Positions 12,749 to 26,008 of a stretch of DNA of 64,000 nucleotides are shown piece after piece. How positions within the stretch are numbered: position 1 is the first letter of the stretch; each line of letters begins with the position of its first letter. A program made the translations under genes and the position numbers. The notes under the pieces were generated by a model, which saw only the letters and a program-made list of their open reading frames with translations, did not search any database and was not told where the DNA came from. The stretch comes from Setoptus koraiensis (taxonomy: Eukaryota; Arthropoda): positions 21,700,001 to 21,764,000 of the forward strand of contig CM106586.1 of the NCBI GenBank assembly GCA_048013815.1. The letters run 5' to 3'.

Positions 12749-14960
12749 TTGTTGGCGGCGCGGCCAGCGGGCGGCGGGCCGGCAGCTCGGGCAGCTCGAA
12801 CAAATGATGATCGATCAGGTGATAATTGACACACAATCATCTTTTTATCGGGCACCTTTTTATCGCAGTTTGCTCTTGTTGATACGCGCGTTTGTGGCGA
12901 CCGTGTTGCTGTTGGCAAAGTGGCAACAACGGCAACACGGCAACGCCAAACAAACAGGAAACCGTTCAGTTGAACAAACTCCAGTTCAATGGTCTCACCG
13001 CTCGATGGGTGCCGCGGGCACCAAATTTGCATATTGAGTGGGTGCTTGACGCACGCACCGGACAACATGTTGTCGTGTCACACTTTGTCCCTGTTGCAAC
13101 ATTGTGACTATGTCGTTGTCGTTGTTGTCGTTGTTGTCGCTGTTGTCGTTGTCGCGATGCTGTTGTGGCCGTGGCGTGGGAGGAAATAACGAGCAAACGA
13201 CGAGCGGTGAACTTTATCTGTGTTGCCTTTATTTGCCTAGTTGTTGGCCGTGGTCGTGTGATGGACACATGATGGACAGTTCTTTTTTGACACACAACTG
13301 TAAATAACTGTACAGCACTGTTGTTGATTGTCGCAACAAGTAGTTGCGACAGCGTTGTTGTCGGAGTTGCTGTTGCTGTTGCACCGGTCAGCTGGTCGCT
13401 GTTGTTGTCTAGTTGGCCCATGGTCACTCTGCTCGATGGCCGATGCCTATTGACCGGAATGAGTTGATCAATCCGGCCAGTTGTGGCACAATTCTAGATC
13501 AATACTCCAATTGACAGCGCCACTCGACTAGCGGTTCACACACACACGCACGCATCTTTCAATCATTGTCCATTGAACCAGTATTGTCCAGTATGACGCC
13601 TACAGCTAGCTGGTAAGCGGCCACTTCCGCCCGTGAATTATCTGTGTGGTGTGATTTACCTGTGGATTTACATAAAATTATTATGTACACACACCAACCA
13701 AATGATGCTTGTGGCCGGCCACCAGAGGGCGAGCGTGGTGCTAGTGGTTGGGCCAGAGCAGTTCATTAATCATTTCCATCTGATTACTCACTCCCCAACG
13801 ATTATTCCATATGTGCCCATGTGAGTGGTCGTCGTAACTGTGCGACTATTATTCATTATCTAGTGTTTTGGCGAATATTGGCGGCGTATTGGCAATTGTA
13901 GATTGCATCGGGTTTTTAGTGTAAAATATTGCCACTGAAAGCAATTGAATTGATTAAAAATCATTCATTTCTGGTGGCATTTTGTCGTTCTTCGTTGCTT
14001 GGTCGCTGTTAGATAAGATCTTGTCGCTTGCATTGTGCGCCGTTGAAAATACGACAGACAGAGTTATGACAAAACATGGTTACACTTCATTTAACATCAA
14101 GATGTTGCCGGCTTGGCTGGCGCCCGAATGGATGCGACCCGATCTAACTGATCTGACCATCTTTTGTGCCAATGTTACAGAGGCACAAAAGCATCACCAG
14201 TGTGCATGATTTATTGTAGCGATATTCTTGGCGAATTCGTGTCGTATTGTTGTGAGCGGTTTGTGCGCAACAACTGCATTTGCATACCCGAACATTATTG
14301 TTATTTTCTGGCTTGTTGTTTCGTTGGTGTGCGTGCAAAACCAGGTAGCTGGTGCGCGTTATGGTTTTGGGCTGTCGGGCGCGATAATTGAATTGAGTTT
14401 TGCGTCGCTCATTTGGGCCGACGCTGAGAACCGCCGACAGCAGCATCGAGCAACAGCCATGGGCACCATGAGAACGGGCCGGGGCTGTTGTGTGCCCTCG
14501 TCAGGTGACAACTGCGACACCGCTGGTAACTAGTGACTGGTTGTTCCATTGTGACCACGGCTTCTTTGTGACTGTGGCTGGTTCTCTGGCGCTCGTGCAC
14601 CAAAGAATTCGCATCAGAGCGCAATATTTAACGCAATCTTTTGCATAATCTGCGCGCACTGGACGCTAGCGTGCACACGAAACTCGCACAACAGTGACAA
14701 GAGACCCGCAACAGCGAGAAGAGAGACTCGCAACGGCCAGAAGAGCCATGATGCAAGACAGGTAAAAGGTAAGGTGAGGCGAAAGAACGCGCTTCACTTG
14801 ATTATAATTCAATCGATCAATATCGATGTTGTGACTCTGCAGCTACTTCCCATGGCGGCTACCTGGCGGCCATTGTTGGCGCTGACCAACAAAAACGGCG
14901 ACAGCATCGTTTGTGTGGGCTCGTGTTGCTAGTTGCAAGAGAGCAACTTAGAATCGCCCC

Positions 14961-15042
14961 ACACTGACGCTCACACCGACACTCACACCGACACTCACAC
15001 CGACACTCACACTGATGCGCATACTGATGCGCATACTGATAG
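14961..15042. repeat. 12-bp tandem repeats (two sub-arrays)
   Basis: About four copies of ACACTCACACCG followed by copies of ACTGATGCGCAT: again a variant unit amplified beside its parent. Confidence 0.9.
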
Positions 15043-15265
15043 AGAATGCCGGTAGAGAATTTGTGAGGTGGTGGTGCGATTTCGCAATCGCGTCGGAGCT
15101 GTCACTACTGTCAAAATGCGTTTGAGTGGGGTGCACGCGCAACTTGGAAACGCACTCGACACACACACACACAGTGCACAGTATGTAAGTAACTCACACT
15201 TTGTGCGGGCTCTTTGTGGGCCAACAATGACGTAAGGCCCGCAAAGAGGTCAAGCCCAGTGTCAG

Positions 15266-15294
15266 CGTTGTTGTTGTTGTTGTTGTTGTTGTTG
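15266..15294. repeat. (GTT)n microsatellite
   Basis: Pure GTT repeat of nearly ten units. On the minus strand it is an AAC run that opens a spurious poly-Thr frame. Confidence 0.95.
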
Positions 15295-15560
15295 TAACTG
15301 TGTAACTGTTAACAGTTAGCGTTGCATTTGCAATTTCGAAAAGAATAACAATCGCACATTGGACAATGCCAGCACGATCCCATTCATAATCCATATTTCG
15401 ATCTGTTGCAATTGTGTGCCGCCTTCGAAGCAAGCTAAACAACAGCGAACACAGGCCACAGAGAAGCGAACCGATTGAACTGACGGTGATGCAACCAGCG
15501 CGGCACTCATGCCAAACGGGTGCAGCATCCCGAAAAGCGTAGTCGAGTTTTGCAGTGGCG

Positions 15561-15680
15561 CAGTTTTCCAGTTTTTCAGTTTTTCAGTTTTTCAGTTTTT
15601 CAGTTTTTCAGTTTTCCAGTTTCCCAGTTTTTCAGTTTTTCAGTTTTTCAGTTTTTCAGTTTCCCCGGTTTTCCAGTTTG
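15561..15680. repeat. 8-bp pyrimidine-rich tandem repeat, about 13 copies
   Basis: Thirteen or so units of CAGTTTTT with C-substituted variants form 104 bp of strongly T-rich, strand-asymmetric DNA that runs on as a degraded tail to 15680. The CAG at every 8 bp makes a run of acceptor-like polypyrimidine-AG sites on the + strand. Confidence 0.95.
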
Positions 15681-17160
15681 CTCGCTAATCCAGAATCCTT
15701 TGCCTGTGCGTGCCACGAGCGACACACTGTGACACAACGTGCACAGCGTGCAATATGGTTTCCTGTGCGCGTGCATTGGTCGTTTCGAATTTCGAATTTC
15801 GAACGCCGAAATTAAGATTGCAACATTCTCAAATTGAATAATCGAATTTGCGATCAAATCACTGACGACTGTCCGTGACCCGTTACGTCGCCACTGTTGC
15901 CGACTGTTGCAACGGTCGCCATTGTCGCACACCGGTAACGAGTTACCCAAGTTGACAACAGTGACAATTTCGCCAACTCGGGCCCCATTGACGCAAAAAT
16001 CATGTTCGTGCGGCTCCACAGACCCGAAAGTTGTGACAGTTGTGACAATTGTTGCCAATAAATGGCCTCAACTATTAATAAGTAACCCGTACGACGAACC
16101 GTAATTTAGCGCATTGTCGTGGGCATTTCATGCATATCGCACGAGCCCGTTGATGAAGCAGCGAACCTTTTGAGCCAATCGGCGGTCATTCACCAGTTCA
16201 TTCAACCGCTTGCCCGTGCCCGCCGCCGTAGCCATACCGTTCCGAGACAAAGCTAATTTGTCTTGCGCAATTCAACCACCTGACAGCAAAAGAGTTTTGG
16301 CGCCAAAACTTTCTTTGTTTTTGGGTCGTTGGCGTTCGAAAAATAAAATTATTTTTCTTTGGCTCAATTCAATTTTCTTTCCATTCTGCAATTTGTAGTC
16401 GCGAAATTTGTGAAATTTGAAATCTTCTAATCTCAAAATTTATGAAATTTGAAATGTTCGCAACTCGAAATATTGCTAGACTGGCGAGCATGCGATTGCT
16501 GTCTACTGCAATCTACTGTCAAGTTACATCAGAGTGCGGACGCTTGTTGCTTGAGCCTTCAGAATGCAGAGTCTAGATGGCCAGGCTCGACCACCCAGCT
16601 GTAGTTGTGGGGCCGCTGGTCAGTTTGTGCGCGTGTTTGTTTTGTTTTGTTTTGTCTCGTGGTGACAACTTGTTGCTGTTTGTGACTCGCAAATAGAGGA
16701 ACAAAATGAAACAAAACAAAAGCCTCCACCAATCAACATGCACACTCGACAATAAATGATAATTAACGATCTTCGATTTTGTTGTTTTGTGCATCTTATT
16801 ATTTATAATTATTCCGTTGTTGTGGGGGCCGGCGCATGGGCCAGACTGGCGCTACTGCAGCACAGAGCGGGGCTTCCGTTTGTGTCCACGTGTTGTCGGT
16901 CGCTGTCGTTGTTGTTTGTTTGTTGCTTGTTTGTTGCTGGCGACAAAACTACCCAGCAACTGTTGCTTGATTGCCCGTGCCCCCAGCGACGGCACGGGCA
17001 CATGACAGTTGGCCAGCAGTCTAGCTAGCGAACGGGCCAACTGTCAAAGAAATGTCATTTTCGGTCGTCATTTTCATGAATCGCCCGTTTCGCTCGCCTC
17101 TAATGGGTTGTGTGGCGCGCCCTCGCCGACACACTAATTGTTAATAGTTGATACTAGACA

Positions 17161-17245
17161 CACACTATTCACAAATACACACTATCCATAAATACACGCT
17201 ATTCATGAATAGGCACTATTCATAAATAGGCACTATCGGTAAAAC
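17161..17245. repeat. 17-bp tandem repeat, 5 copies
   Basis: Five imperfect units of the type CACACTATTCATAAATA; the last two begin GGCAC. Confidence 0.92.
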
Positions 17246-18261
17246 TGGCCAGCCTATACCGCAGCATATATATATTGTATAAATATATTGTACATTATAT
17301 ATTGCATGCCACATGCCATATACCTGTGCGTGTACGTGACCATTCACGCCCACGCACGCTTGCATTGTGCGCATTGTGCGTCGGCGGACACCGTTAGTCG
17401 TGCCGGCCCATAGTGAATAATAATAATGTTCTTTGACACATTGACCAGTGTCCAGCTCTGTACAGTTGACACTGTCCGGACAATGTCAACTGGCGCAAGC
17501 TGGCAGCTACACGGAACGAGTGGACCTCGCGATCATTAGCAAAACAAACAACAAGTGAGCGTTTGCCGTTGCTGGCCATTGTTGTCCATTGTTGGCTAAT
17601 GATCGAATGTCTCGAACTGTGCCTATTATCGCCTGTTTGCAGCAGGCGATTCGCGCCCCCTGTCGAATTGTCGCCTCGCGACAACAACAGCAACGGCCAC
17701 AACGACACACGCGAGCAGCTTCGAACGTCGCCTTCAATGGTCTCTCGCTGGCCCGTTAGAAATTCGCGGTTCCAAGTTCGAAATGAGAAACCCGAAATTC
17801 AAACCGGTATCGGGTTCCACGAGTTATTCGCGAGTTGTCCGCCAGTTGGCCGCTCTGAAGAGCTGCGTCTCATTGTTGTTGTGACAGGCACCCAAAAGCC
17901 ACGCCAAAACGGTTGCCTGCCGGGTACCGTGGCCGGCCACTCACGGGCTGCTCGGGGTGCCGCTAGGAACTATATGACACTAACGAGCACTTGATCGTCG
18001 CCGTTGTGCCCCCACGAACAACAACTCGGCTCATAATTGTTTCATTTCAGCTCGCTCAGTCGTTGCTCTGTGTGAAAAATGGCACTTTTCTCCCCGGCCG
18101 CGCCGCTGGACACCGTCGGACGCTGCGAGCACAGCGCCCTTTTGCTCTCGTTTTCTCTGGCTCGTTTTGTTTGATTTCGTCTGATCTTCTGGTTTGACTG
18201 TGTTTGCGGAATCTGGCCAACAGTGTCAAGTTACCAATTGTCTCGATCCGCTGCCCCCATT

Positions 18262-18356
18262 GCTCTTTTCGCGCTGCTCTTTTCGTGCTCGCCTTTCGTG
18301 CTCGCTTTTCGTGCTCGCTTTTCATGCTCGCTTTTCGGGCTCGCTTTTCGGACTCG
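18262..18356. repeat. 13-bp tandem repeat (GCTCGCTTTTCGT), about 6 copies
   Basis: Imperfect copies, better conserved in the centre (18288-18345). It explains the Ser/Cys/Arg-rich open frames across this segment on both strands. Confidence 0.88.
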
Positions 18357-20106
18357 TTCGAAAAACGTTCGTGCTGCCCGGCTTGCGGACCAAGCCGCTC
18401 GCTCGAACCGGCCGGCCCGAGACGCCGGACCCCCCAACCGCACCGAACGAGCGCTGCTATCGCCATTCAGATAGCCGGCTTTACCTGTTTCTGTCCCATT
18501 GAACAATGTCGCCAGATTAACATGTCCCCGAAAGAGACGCTCGTCGTGTGGCCGTGCCCGACTGAACGCTCGCGACTTGCGGTGACACGCCAGCGACTCG
18601 TTGCCAGAATTCAAGCGGCCGGGATCCGCTGTCGATGCGACGCGACAAAAAGAGTTTCGAGCATCGATTGTGCGCGTCGAAACTCGAACGACGAACGAGA
18701 ATTTCGCCCATGTCACATATGCGACATTTGCGACATTTTCGAACACACACGCCGGCCATTGAAAGGATAATGAGATGCGCCGGTCAGTGGACAGCGTAAA
18801 TCATCATTACTAGCATTATCCCCCTTCATCGATGTTTATTAACATATTGATATCTGCTATAATATTGCCTCGTGCTCGGCTTACCGGATTGGCCGGCCGT
18901 TTGTTGTGGGCCCACAACAAACGGCGCTGCTGTTGCCACAAAATCGCATGCAACAGGCGCGCAGTGTGGTCAGCGCCTCAATCCAGTTGTTATGCCCGGT
19001 ACCGCCGATGCGGCCAAATTTCGGACCGGCGGGAATTAAGGCGCCCACACACGCACTGATGAGCCAGTTGACCATTAGAGACAGAACATGACATTTGTAC
19101 ATGTGTTCGCCTTAATAATCATTGTGAAACATGTAAATGGATAATCCCTTCTTGTGCAGTTTTGTCCGTTTTTGCATTTTTCATATTAACTCTCTTGTTG
19201 TTGTCGCGCAAAATCGTTTGCTGAAAATTGATCTCAGCCCAATGTTTTGCGCTTTCGAGCTCTTCTCGTTCATCTCTCGTTTTTTCATCTCTGTTTTTTC
19301 CATCTCCTTTCTGCCTCCACATCTTTTGCTCTCATTCTCGATTTAATTCATTCATGGCCATTCAATTCATCCATGAATTTCGTGTCCAGTGCCGTGTTTG
19401 TCTCAGCTCTGTTCATACAGTTTCATATTTATAAACTTACAAATCTATCGCTTATAATTGTCAATTGGTGCCGCTGCCGTCCGTTACTCCACTGCGCCAC
19501 TCACCCCCACACCAACCAGTTTCGGCCTGACAAAACATGGCGTTGGTTTGTTGTAATTGTAGATCAGTTTCCTCCGCTGGGTCAATGCTCTTTTTGGTCG
19601 CCTTATTTCGCTACCGCTGCTGCCTGTCGCCCCTCTGCCTGCACCTAAACGGCCCACTCCAGTTCGGATCAATAATTTCAGCCGATACCCACTGCGGGCC
19701 GGTTTGTGCCCTGACGCTCCGCAATGGCGCCACAGTAGAGAACCGCAAACAGGCCTTAATTAATTGTCATTGTCACCGTCGGCAGCAAGTAGCTTCACCA
19801 CTAAAACGCCTCACTAATCACAGGTGAGCCTCTCTCTATATACTTTTATATATATATATTTATATATAAATATATATATATGTATCGCGTCGCGGCCGCA
19901 ACTGTTATCACTGGTTGATGTGGCTGAAAATATTGTCTCCAATGATGTCTATCGCGTGCATTTAAAGGCCGCTGACAGCGCGTTTGATTGGTTGGTGCCA
20001 GTTGATTGAAAGAAACTTGCGCTCGCACCGAAAATCAAGCGACAGAAAACTGCAAGTGCCAAGTGGTGCGTCATAAATGCTCCAAGATAAATATTCTGAG
20101 CCGAGG

Positions 20107-20140
20107 CGCAAGTTTGAATTGGGTGCAATTCAAACTTGCG
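20107..20140. repeat. Perfect 14-bp inverted repeat, 6-bp loop
   Basis: Arms 20107-20120 and 20127-20140 (CGCAAGTTTGAATT and complement) enclose GGGTGC. Confidence 0.95.
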
Positions 20141-22068
20141 ACTAATTACAAGGTATCATTTTGATTGACAGGTCACCAGTTCCGACCGTAACTGTCCGGC
20201 TACTAGCCGCTTGCCGGTTTGCGAGCCATGGGCGAGTTGGCACCCATCAATCCGTTGCTTTAAACAGACGCGGGCCACTTTGATGCTCGCTACTACTCTT
20301 GCCCTCAATTGCCATCCGCCGACCCACAACAATTGTGAGCATACGAATCGTCAGTCAGCATCGTATCATCACGTTGAAAGCGCCAGCAAAATTATCGCAT
20401 CGCATAATTATATATCGCGCTCACTCACACAACTAGGTGTTGCGTTCTTTTCTTCTCAGATATCGAGATGAACACACGAGAGAGCTCAATCACCACCTCG
20501 AGAGGTGCTGACAAGTATTCTTTTGAGCGCTTTGGAGTTTCGCCAACACGTGCAACACGTGACAAGTGTCTCTGTGTTCAAACTGCGAATGGCCGACAGG
20601 AGTGAACGTTCGTTTGCTGCTGCAACGATTAATGAAGATGAGCCGTCTGAGAATCCGAACCCAGTTGCCCATTCGGCAAAAATGATTTACTAGCGCTGGC
20701 GTCTCGCCTTTTTGCCGGTGCAGTCTCGAATAAAAGGCACGCTCTTCACCTGTTGCTGAACGATTCATCTTTGAAAATCATCGCTTGTTTCGGTGACAAA
20801 AAGCGCTGTTCTTCGACAGTTACTCTGAGGCTCACGAGCGTCTAGAATACCAATTTTCGGCGGTATTTCGGATAACTGAAAAAATAAATCAATCTCAATT
20901 TCGAAAAGCGCTCATAGTAACGAAAAAAATCCCATGCTAGACGGGAGTAGGAATTTTATCGCATAAAGTGGACTGCCTAGGTTGCACAATCCAAACCATC
21001 GAAAGGGTATGAACAATTTGAAAAACAACTAGCTTGCGAATTAGGATAATGAAATAAATCACGAAAAAAAGTACTCAAAAAAAAAAATACAAAACGGAAG
21101 TTCTACCGAATTGAACCAGATGGCGCCACAAGTAGCATTTGAAAATGTGCCCTCCAACTTGGAGGAAAATCATTTCAAATTCAGTTCATTTCTTGAAAAA
21201 CTCTCGATAGATAAACTGCAATTCGTTGCACATCCTTCTTAGCTTGAGGCCAGACACTACGCCGGCGAAACTAGACATAACACAATCATATTTCGGCTGG
21301 GCCCTTGAGTGATGATATGAAATGATACGGACGCGAGTTTCGATTGGCCAAAGAGTGGCTCAAAGTTGCCCGATTCGGCCGAGAAAAGTGCCATTCCGAG
21401 AGCAATTTCAGCAATCACTTGTGCGGCGCTCGAGGCATTCGCTTGCTCACGTCGATTGTCGCAGGAAAGGGCTCAAATTGGGCCTTTTTCTGCGAAGAGA
21501 GGCGACTTTAGATTGCTCGTGCCGGGCCGGCAAGCAGCCCGAGTTTTTGCTATCAGTGCTGACTTTTTCCAATCTCAAAAAACTGCTGCAACCACCAACT
21601 GGGGGGGGGGGCGCAAACTAAGATGGGGGCAGCGACGCTTCGGTTCTAGTTCGGTGGAGCTGACAGTTCTTCGGTGCGTGCGTACGCGTGCGTGTGCGTG
21701 TGTTGATTCTGTGGTGCGCGTTGCAACTTGGAACGCGTTCTTGGGCTCTTCTGAGCAGGCGCAGTACGTGTCGCGTTGTGTTCGGAGTGAATGGTCAGTG
21801 ATTGAAGAACACGTCGTCGTAGTTTGACACACAAACAACTCGTGCAACATTCAAACGAGCCTCGAGTGCAGTTGTGTTTGGAACTTTGCCACGAGCAGAC
21901 GCAAACTAAAACTGAAAAAAAAAATTCAAAAGTTTAGCCTTTAAACTCTCGACCAAAAACTACTACAACCGCTACTAGCGCCACCACCGACACCAGTACT
22001 AAACTACAACACTACAACTATTGTACAACACTACAACTAATACAGTTAAACAGCGCACAGTTACAACA

Positions 22069-23229
22069 ATGATCAACAATCAACAAGTGCCCGTGTTCGT
22101 CAACATGAACTATCACCAGCAAGCTATGCGAATTCACCACCAGACGGCTCAGTACACGAGCACCGCCTTTGGTCAGCAGCACCAACAGCAGCAGCCTTAT
22201 GCCTTCGTCATGCCGCACACACCAACATCGCCCAGTTCGCCTAGCCAATTGCATCAGCAGCAGCAACAACAACAACAACAACAGCAGCAACAGGTTGTCA
22301 CGACAACATCGCCACCGCCGACACCGCCCTCTGTCGTATCTTCGATCGATTCGCAAGCTGACAGCCAAATGTCAAACGGCGACGCAAACAGCTACAACGA
22401 CAACTACAACAACGACAACAACTACTGCATCGACAACATCGACAACTACAGCAGCGTACAACAAGCCGCCACGAAACAGGGAACCAAACGAAAGGCTGCC
22501 TGCAAACCAGAGGGCGCCAATAGTGCAGTGAACAAAATAAAGAAGCCTCGCCAGGCCAGAAATCCCCAATTGAGCGTGGCAAGACGCAATGAGCGCGAGC
22601 GAAATCGCGTCAAGATGGTCAATTTGGGCTTTGCCAATTTGAGTAAGCGAGTGCCAAAGGATTACACCGAGGTGACAATTGACGCAAACAACAAACAAAA
22701 GAAGCCTTCGAAAGTGGAGACACTGAGAGCGGCCATTGCGTACATCCGTCAAATGGAGCAGATGCTGAAGGCGACCCAATCAAATCACTACTCGTCGTCG
22801 CCCGCTTGCTCGAGCGCCACGAGCCACGAATCGACGAGCCTCTGCATCGAGGAGGAGGAGGACGTGAAGCCACAAATATACACACACAGTGATAGCACTT
22901 TCCAACAAATAGATGATTTAATCCAATCAAAGGTGGAATTGTTAAGCCAGCAAGAGCAGCAACTCTACCTAGAATACCCTCACCAGATGCAACAACAACA
23001 CCAACAGCAACAACAACAACATCAACACCAACATCAACATCAGCACCAACAACAGCAACCACAACAACAGCAGCAGCATTTCATCATGCACAAATACCCA
23101 GAATACACCCCCCAGTCCCCCGAACAACACGAGCAATACCAACTGCACCAGCAACAGCAGCAGCAACAACAACTCCTCGGCACGCAAGCCATGTTCACCG
23201 AAACGAGCAATCATCAGATATCCGTATGA
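22069..23229 (+). CDS. ASH: Achaete-scute homologue, class A bHLH transcription factor
   Basis: Intronless frame for a 386-residue nuclear protein. The start is the ATG at 22069 (A at -3); the in-frame TTG upstream is not a eukaryotic start. Residues 1-168 are Gln/Asn/Ser/Thr-rich with poly-Gln near 63-75. The bHLH spans about 171-233: basic region [12 protein letters not shown], helix 1 [14 protein letters not shown], a long loop of about 17 residues, then [18 protein letters not shown] as helix 2. NERERNRVK and SKVETLRAA are hallmarks of the achaete-scute family; Arg, Glu and Arg of RNERER are the E-box contacts. The loop is longer than in vertebrate ASCL1 and recalls insect Achaete/Scute. 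Helix 1 departs from the usual FATLRQHVP (here FANLSKRVP). The C-terminal third is Gln/His-rich. By family knowledge it would dimerise with a Daughterless/E protein and promote neural precursor fate. Lack of introns fits known achaete-scute genes. Family assignment is firm; the exact paralogue is not. Confidence 0.93.
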   Translation: MINNQQVPVFVNMNYHQQAMRIHHQTAQYTSTAFGQQHQQQQPYAFVMPHTPTSPSSPSQLHQQQQQQQQQQQQQVVTTTSPPPTPPSVVSSIDSQADSQMSNGDANSYNDNYNNDNNYCIDNIDNYSSVQQAATKQGTKRKAACKPEGANSAVNKIKKPRQARNPQLSVARRNERERNRVKMVNLGFANLSKRVPKDYTEVTIDANNKQKKPSKVETLRAAIAYIRQMEQMLKATQSNHYSSSPACSSATSHESTSLCIEEEEDVKPQIYTHSDSTFQQIDDLIQSKVELLSQQEQQLYLEYPHQMQQQHQQQQQQHQHQHQHQHQQQQPQQQQQHFIMHKYPEYTPQSPEQHEQYQLHQQQQQQQQLLGTQAMFTETSNHQISV

Positions 23230-23314
23230 TGAAGCTGGCTGGCCATAGCTCAAGGGGAACAATAACAATGTTTATTTATTGATTGTATGATATGTTTTAC
23301 TTAATATTAATATT

Positions 23315-23320
23315 AATAAA
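23315..23320 (+). terminator. AATAAA poly(A) signal of the achaete-scute homologue
   Basis: Canonical AATAAA 86 bp after the stop codon, in an AT-rich setting. It gives a short 3' UTR of about 110 bases. Confidence 0.7.
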
Positions 23321-23329
23321 TAGGATAAA

Positions 23330-26000
23330 TACCAATGATACACCTTATTACATTGTAATGTCGCTTCGTTTACTGCCGTCCTTTGTCTGTTCTCTTTATT
23401 GGCCGGTTGGCCCTTCTTTCGGCCTGGTCACTCTTTCGGCCTGGCTACTCTTTGGCCGCTCTGCCCGACGAGAGATCCAGTTCGGCATTTCGGCGGTTCG
23501 GCGTTGGAAGGCAGCCGCGGGTTGTACCGAAATAGCTGATGTGTTGCGCTTATCTGGTTCCGCTCCGACGATAACGACACTATGCGACAGTGTGCACCGG
23601 TATACGACCAAACGCACCAAAACATACGACATAGAGACAATATAAATTTAATTTAATTTCGTTCGAGCTACCTGATGCCGGTGTCATTGTTGTCATTGTT
23701 GATTCACTGACGGATTGATGGACAGAGTGAAACCGCAAACAAATATAACACGACACTGACACATGAGCAGCATCAAAGAACCACCACCGATCCAACGTTA
23801 TCAGTGCCATTGTTGCTGTCATTAAAATGACCATGATTATCATTATTATTACTATTATTATTGCTACTGTGTTTGAGTTACAATAGCGGCACCACAAAAG
23901 ACCAGCAGCACCCAAGCGACGGCACCCACGCCAACCCTTATCCAGATATAATCAATTCGAAGCCATTCGAATGACCACCAACAACCAGCGAATCAGCGTG
24001 CGCCGGTACCGTTAGCTACCGGCAGCGATGACCGGCCACTGGCCTCATATCGGCAGTGTCACGACACTGGGTGGCTATGATGGTTTGTCTTGTTGTTTGA
24101 TGACTCGTGTTCGCATGCTCGCTTCTTTTTCAAATCTCTCGCCGGCTTGTGCGTCGGCGGCTCAAATTAAAATCGCCATCGTTCCACGCCATCAATCAGA
24201 CAATATCCAATAGCATCCAATAGCATCCGATGGTGTCCAATGGTCTCAAGCGCACAACGGTAAATAAAATCGGAACATATCAAATCAAATTAGTTGCTGC
24301 GCACAGCTGATTGGGACGAGACAACCACGAGCTAGTCGAAATCGCCGCTGTCGTTGCTGTTGTTGCGGCCTCGTGTCGACGAACCCGCAGCGGGCGTGAC
24401 TCGGGATTGTGGCCCATTGCCGATGCAGATCGTGTGGTCAGTTTGTGGCCGCCGATGCGCTCAGAGTCTGAGGCTCAGACTGTTGCGCCGATCCGACGCG
24501 ACACATGACCAATTTTGATCACTTTCGGGCCGAAAGTTTGCACAGATTCGGAGCCTTTGTCACCTAAAAAACACCCTGTTCCCCACGCCCGGGTCAGTGT
24601 TCCAAGTTCGAGCAGCACTAATGACGAGCTGAGGCCCGAAATCGGATTATCGCAAATTGCTGAGCATGGTGCTGAGGTGTGTCCAGTAATCGCACTTCAC
24701 GAAATCGAAAAATGCGAGCTTTGAGGTTTCAATTTTGCAACTTGGGGCGCAATTCACAATCTCGAAGAGCCTCAGATAGAGCTTAACAGTGACAGCAAGC
24801 GGTGACATTGGACGCCTCCCAAACGAAACCAAATGAATCAAAATAAATCTCCTCTATGGGAAAACAATGCCGAGTGACAGTTAGTGGCCACAACTGGACA
24901 TACTCGCACACCGCAAGCAAACATTTGCCCACAACTACTTGTATGAATATGTATGAATATGCAGTTGAGGCCAGCCGGCCGGACAGGGCAAACTCGCGGA
25001 CAGGCAAACTCGCGGACAGGCAAACACTGCCAGTTGATGCGTGGATAGACCAGTCAACTTTTGAAAAGAACGGCCAGATTAGATCTAGTTGGGCCCGTGT
25101 ATGTCGTTGTTGTAATGAGAGCGACAGCGCCAATGACAACAACAAAACTGATTCGCCTGTTGAGCATTAGATATCGAGCATTAGATATCATCTAATCTAA
25201 TCTAATGGTGGTGACACTACGGCAACGCTGCCTGGCGATCTACGCCGATTCACCGATTTAATCCAATTGAGACGACACGAGATACACGCAGTTAGAAGAC
25301 ACAAAACAAGAATTTGCAAACTGAAAACTGCACACAAACTGCGTGCAAACTGCAAAATACAAAACTACAAAATTGTGCCCAAACGTCGCAGCCAGAGGCC
25401 TCTTTGTTTGCCGCCCCCAACGCACTAATCATTGCTAGTTATTATTTGTTATGTAGAGCAAACAACAAGCATGTTGTTGCTATTCCTTTTGCTCGCCCTC
25501 ATAATTGCGAGCGCGATTTGACGCTTATCACGCGCCCTAATCGCATCGCTTAATCTGATTAAATGGAGACATAAACCACCTTTTGCGATTCGTTCTATGC
25601 AAATTCGTCCTGCGTATTGTGTCCTCTTTTTTTGTGGCTGTCAATTCAGACTTTGAGTTTCTCGTATAGTAGCGCGCGATAATGAATCACTGCACGAAAA
25701 AGCCCAATTCGATTCATTATCACTCGAGAAATCGTTATTCATATTCATCGATCTGGGGCGAAATATCCGAATGCCAATCCGAATGGCACCAAACAAGAAA
25801 GTGAAAACTTAATTTCGATCATTTCTTCCATTGATCTGATGCCAACGAATTTAGCTGTAAATTTTGCGCGCGATGAAGCCAAATTTCAACTCTAATCACT
25901 AGAGTGTAGTACGCTTTCGAGGCACTGATAGTGAATGTTGCACCATATTCAAATTGAGGCACGAGTTGTAGAAAAGTTTGGCTTGAATGCAAAAATATAA
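23330..26000. other. Non-coding interval between the first bHLH gene and the rDNA relic
   Basis: No supportable gene. It holds a three-copy 16-bp repeat at 24981-25025 (GGACAGGCAAACTCGC), and a perfect 11-bp inverted repeat with arms 25678-25688 and 25711-25721. The part from 25560 onward is more AT-rich than what precedes it. Open frames are short and unremarkable. Confidence 0.6.
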
Positions 26001-26008
26001 AAGTAATC

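Larger units (their letters stand above)
1..21300. other. Long gene-poor stretch upstream of the first bHLH gene
   Basis: No open frame here has a recognisable domain, a convincing splice pattern or non-repetitive protein-like composition throughout. The longer frames (for example 1722-2315, 9100-9624, 18204-18770) are biased to Arg, Cys, Gln or Thr and several run through simple repeats, as chance frames do in GC-balanced DNA. What can be seen are many short-unit tandem arrays (listed separately), perfect hairpins at 6657-6699, 12314-12346 and 20107-20140, and scattered TATA-like sites. By analogy with achaete-scute complexes the stretch could hold enhancers, but the sequence alone does not prove it. 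Confidence 0.6.

Noticed and set aside
13982-14209. 75-codon frame with mixed composition
   Set aside because: No ATG near the start, no splice acceptor of quality upstream and no recognised family.
20588-20692. 34-codon ATG frame, acidic and hydrophilic
   Set aside because: Too short to support alone and no donor or partner exon could be found.
21366-21827. 153-codon frame just upstream of the achaete-scute homologue
   Set aside because: Begins at TTG, crosses a run of G and a GT-rich stretch, and has no family; more likely leader or promoter sequence.
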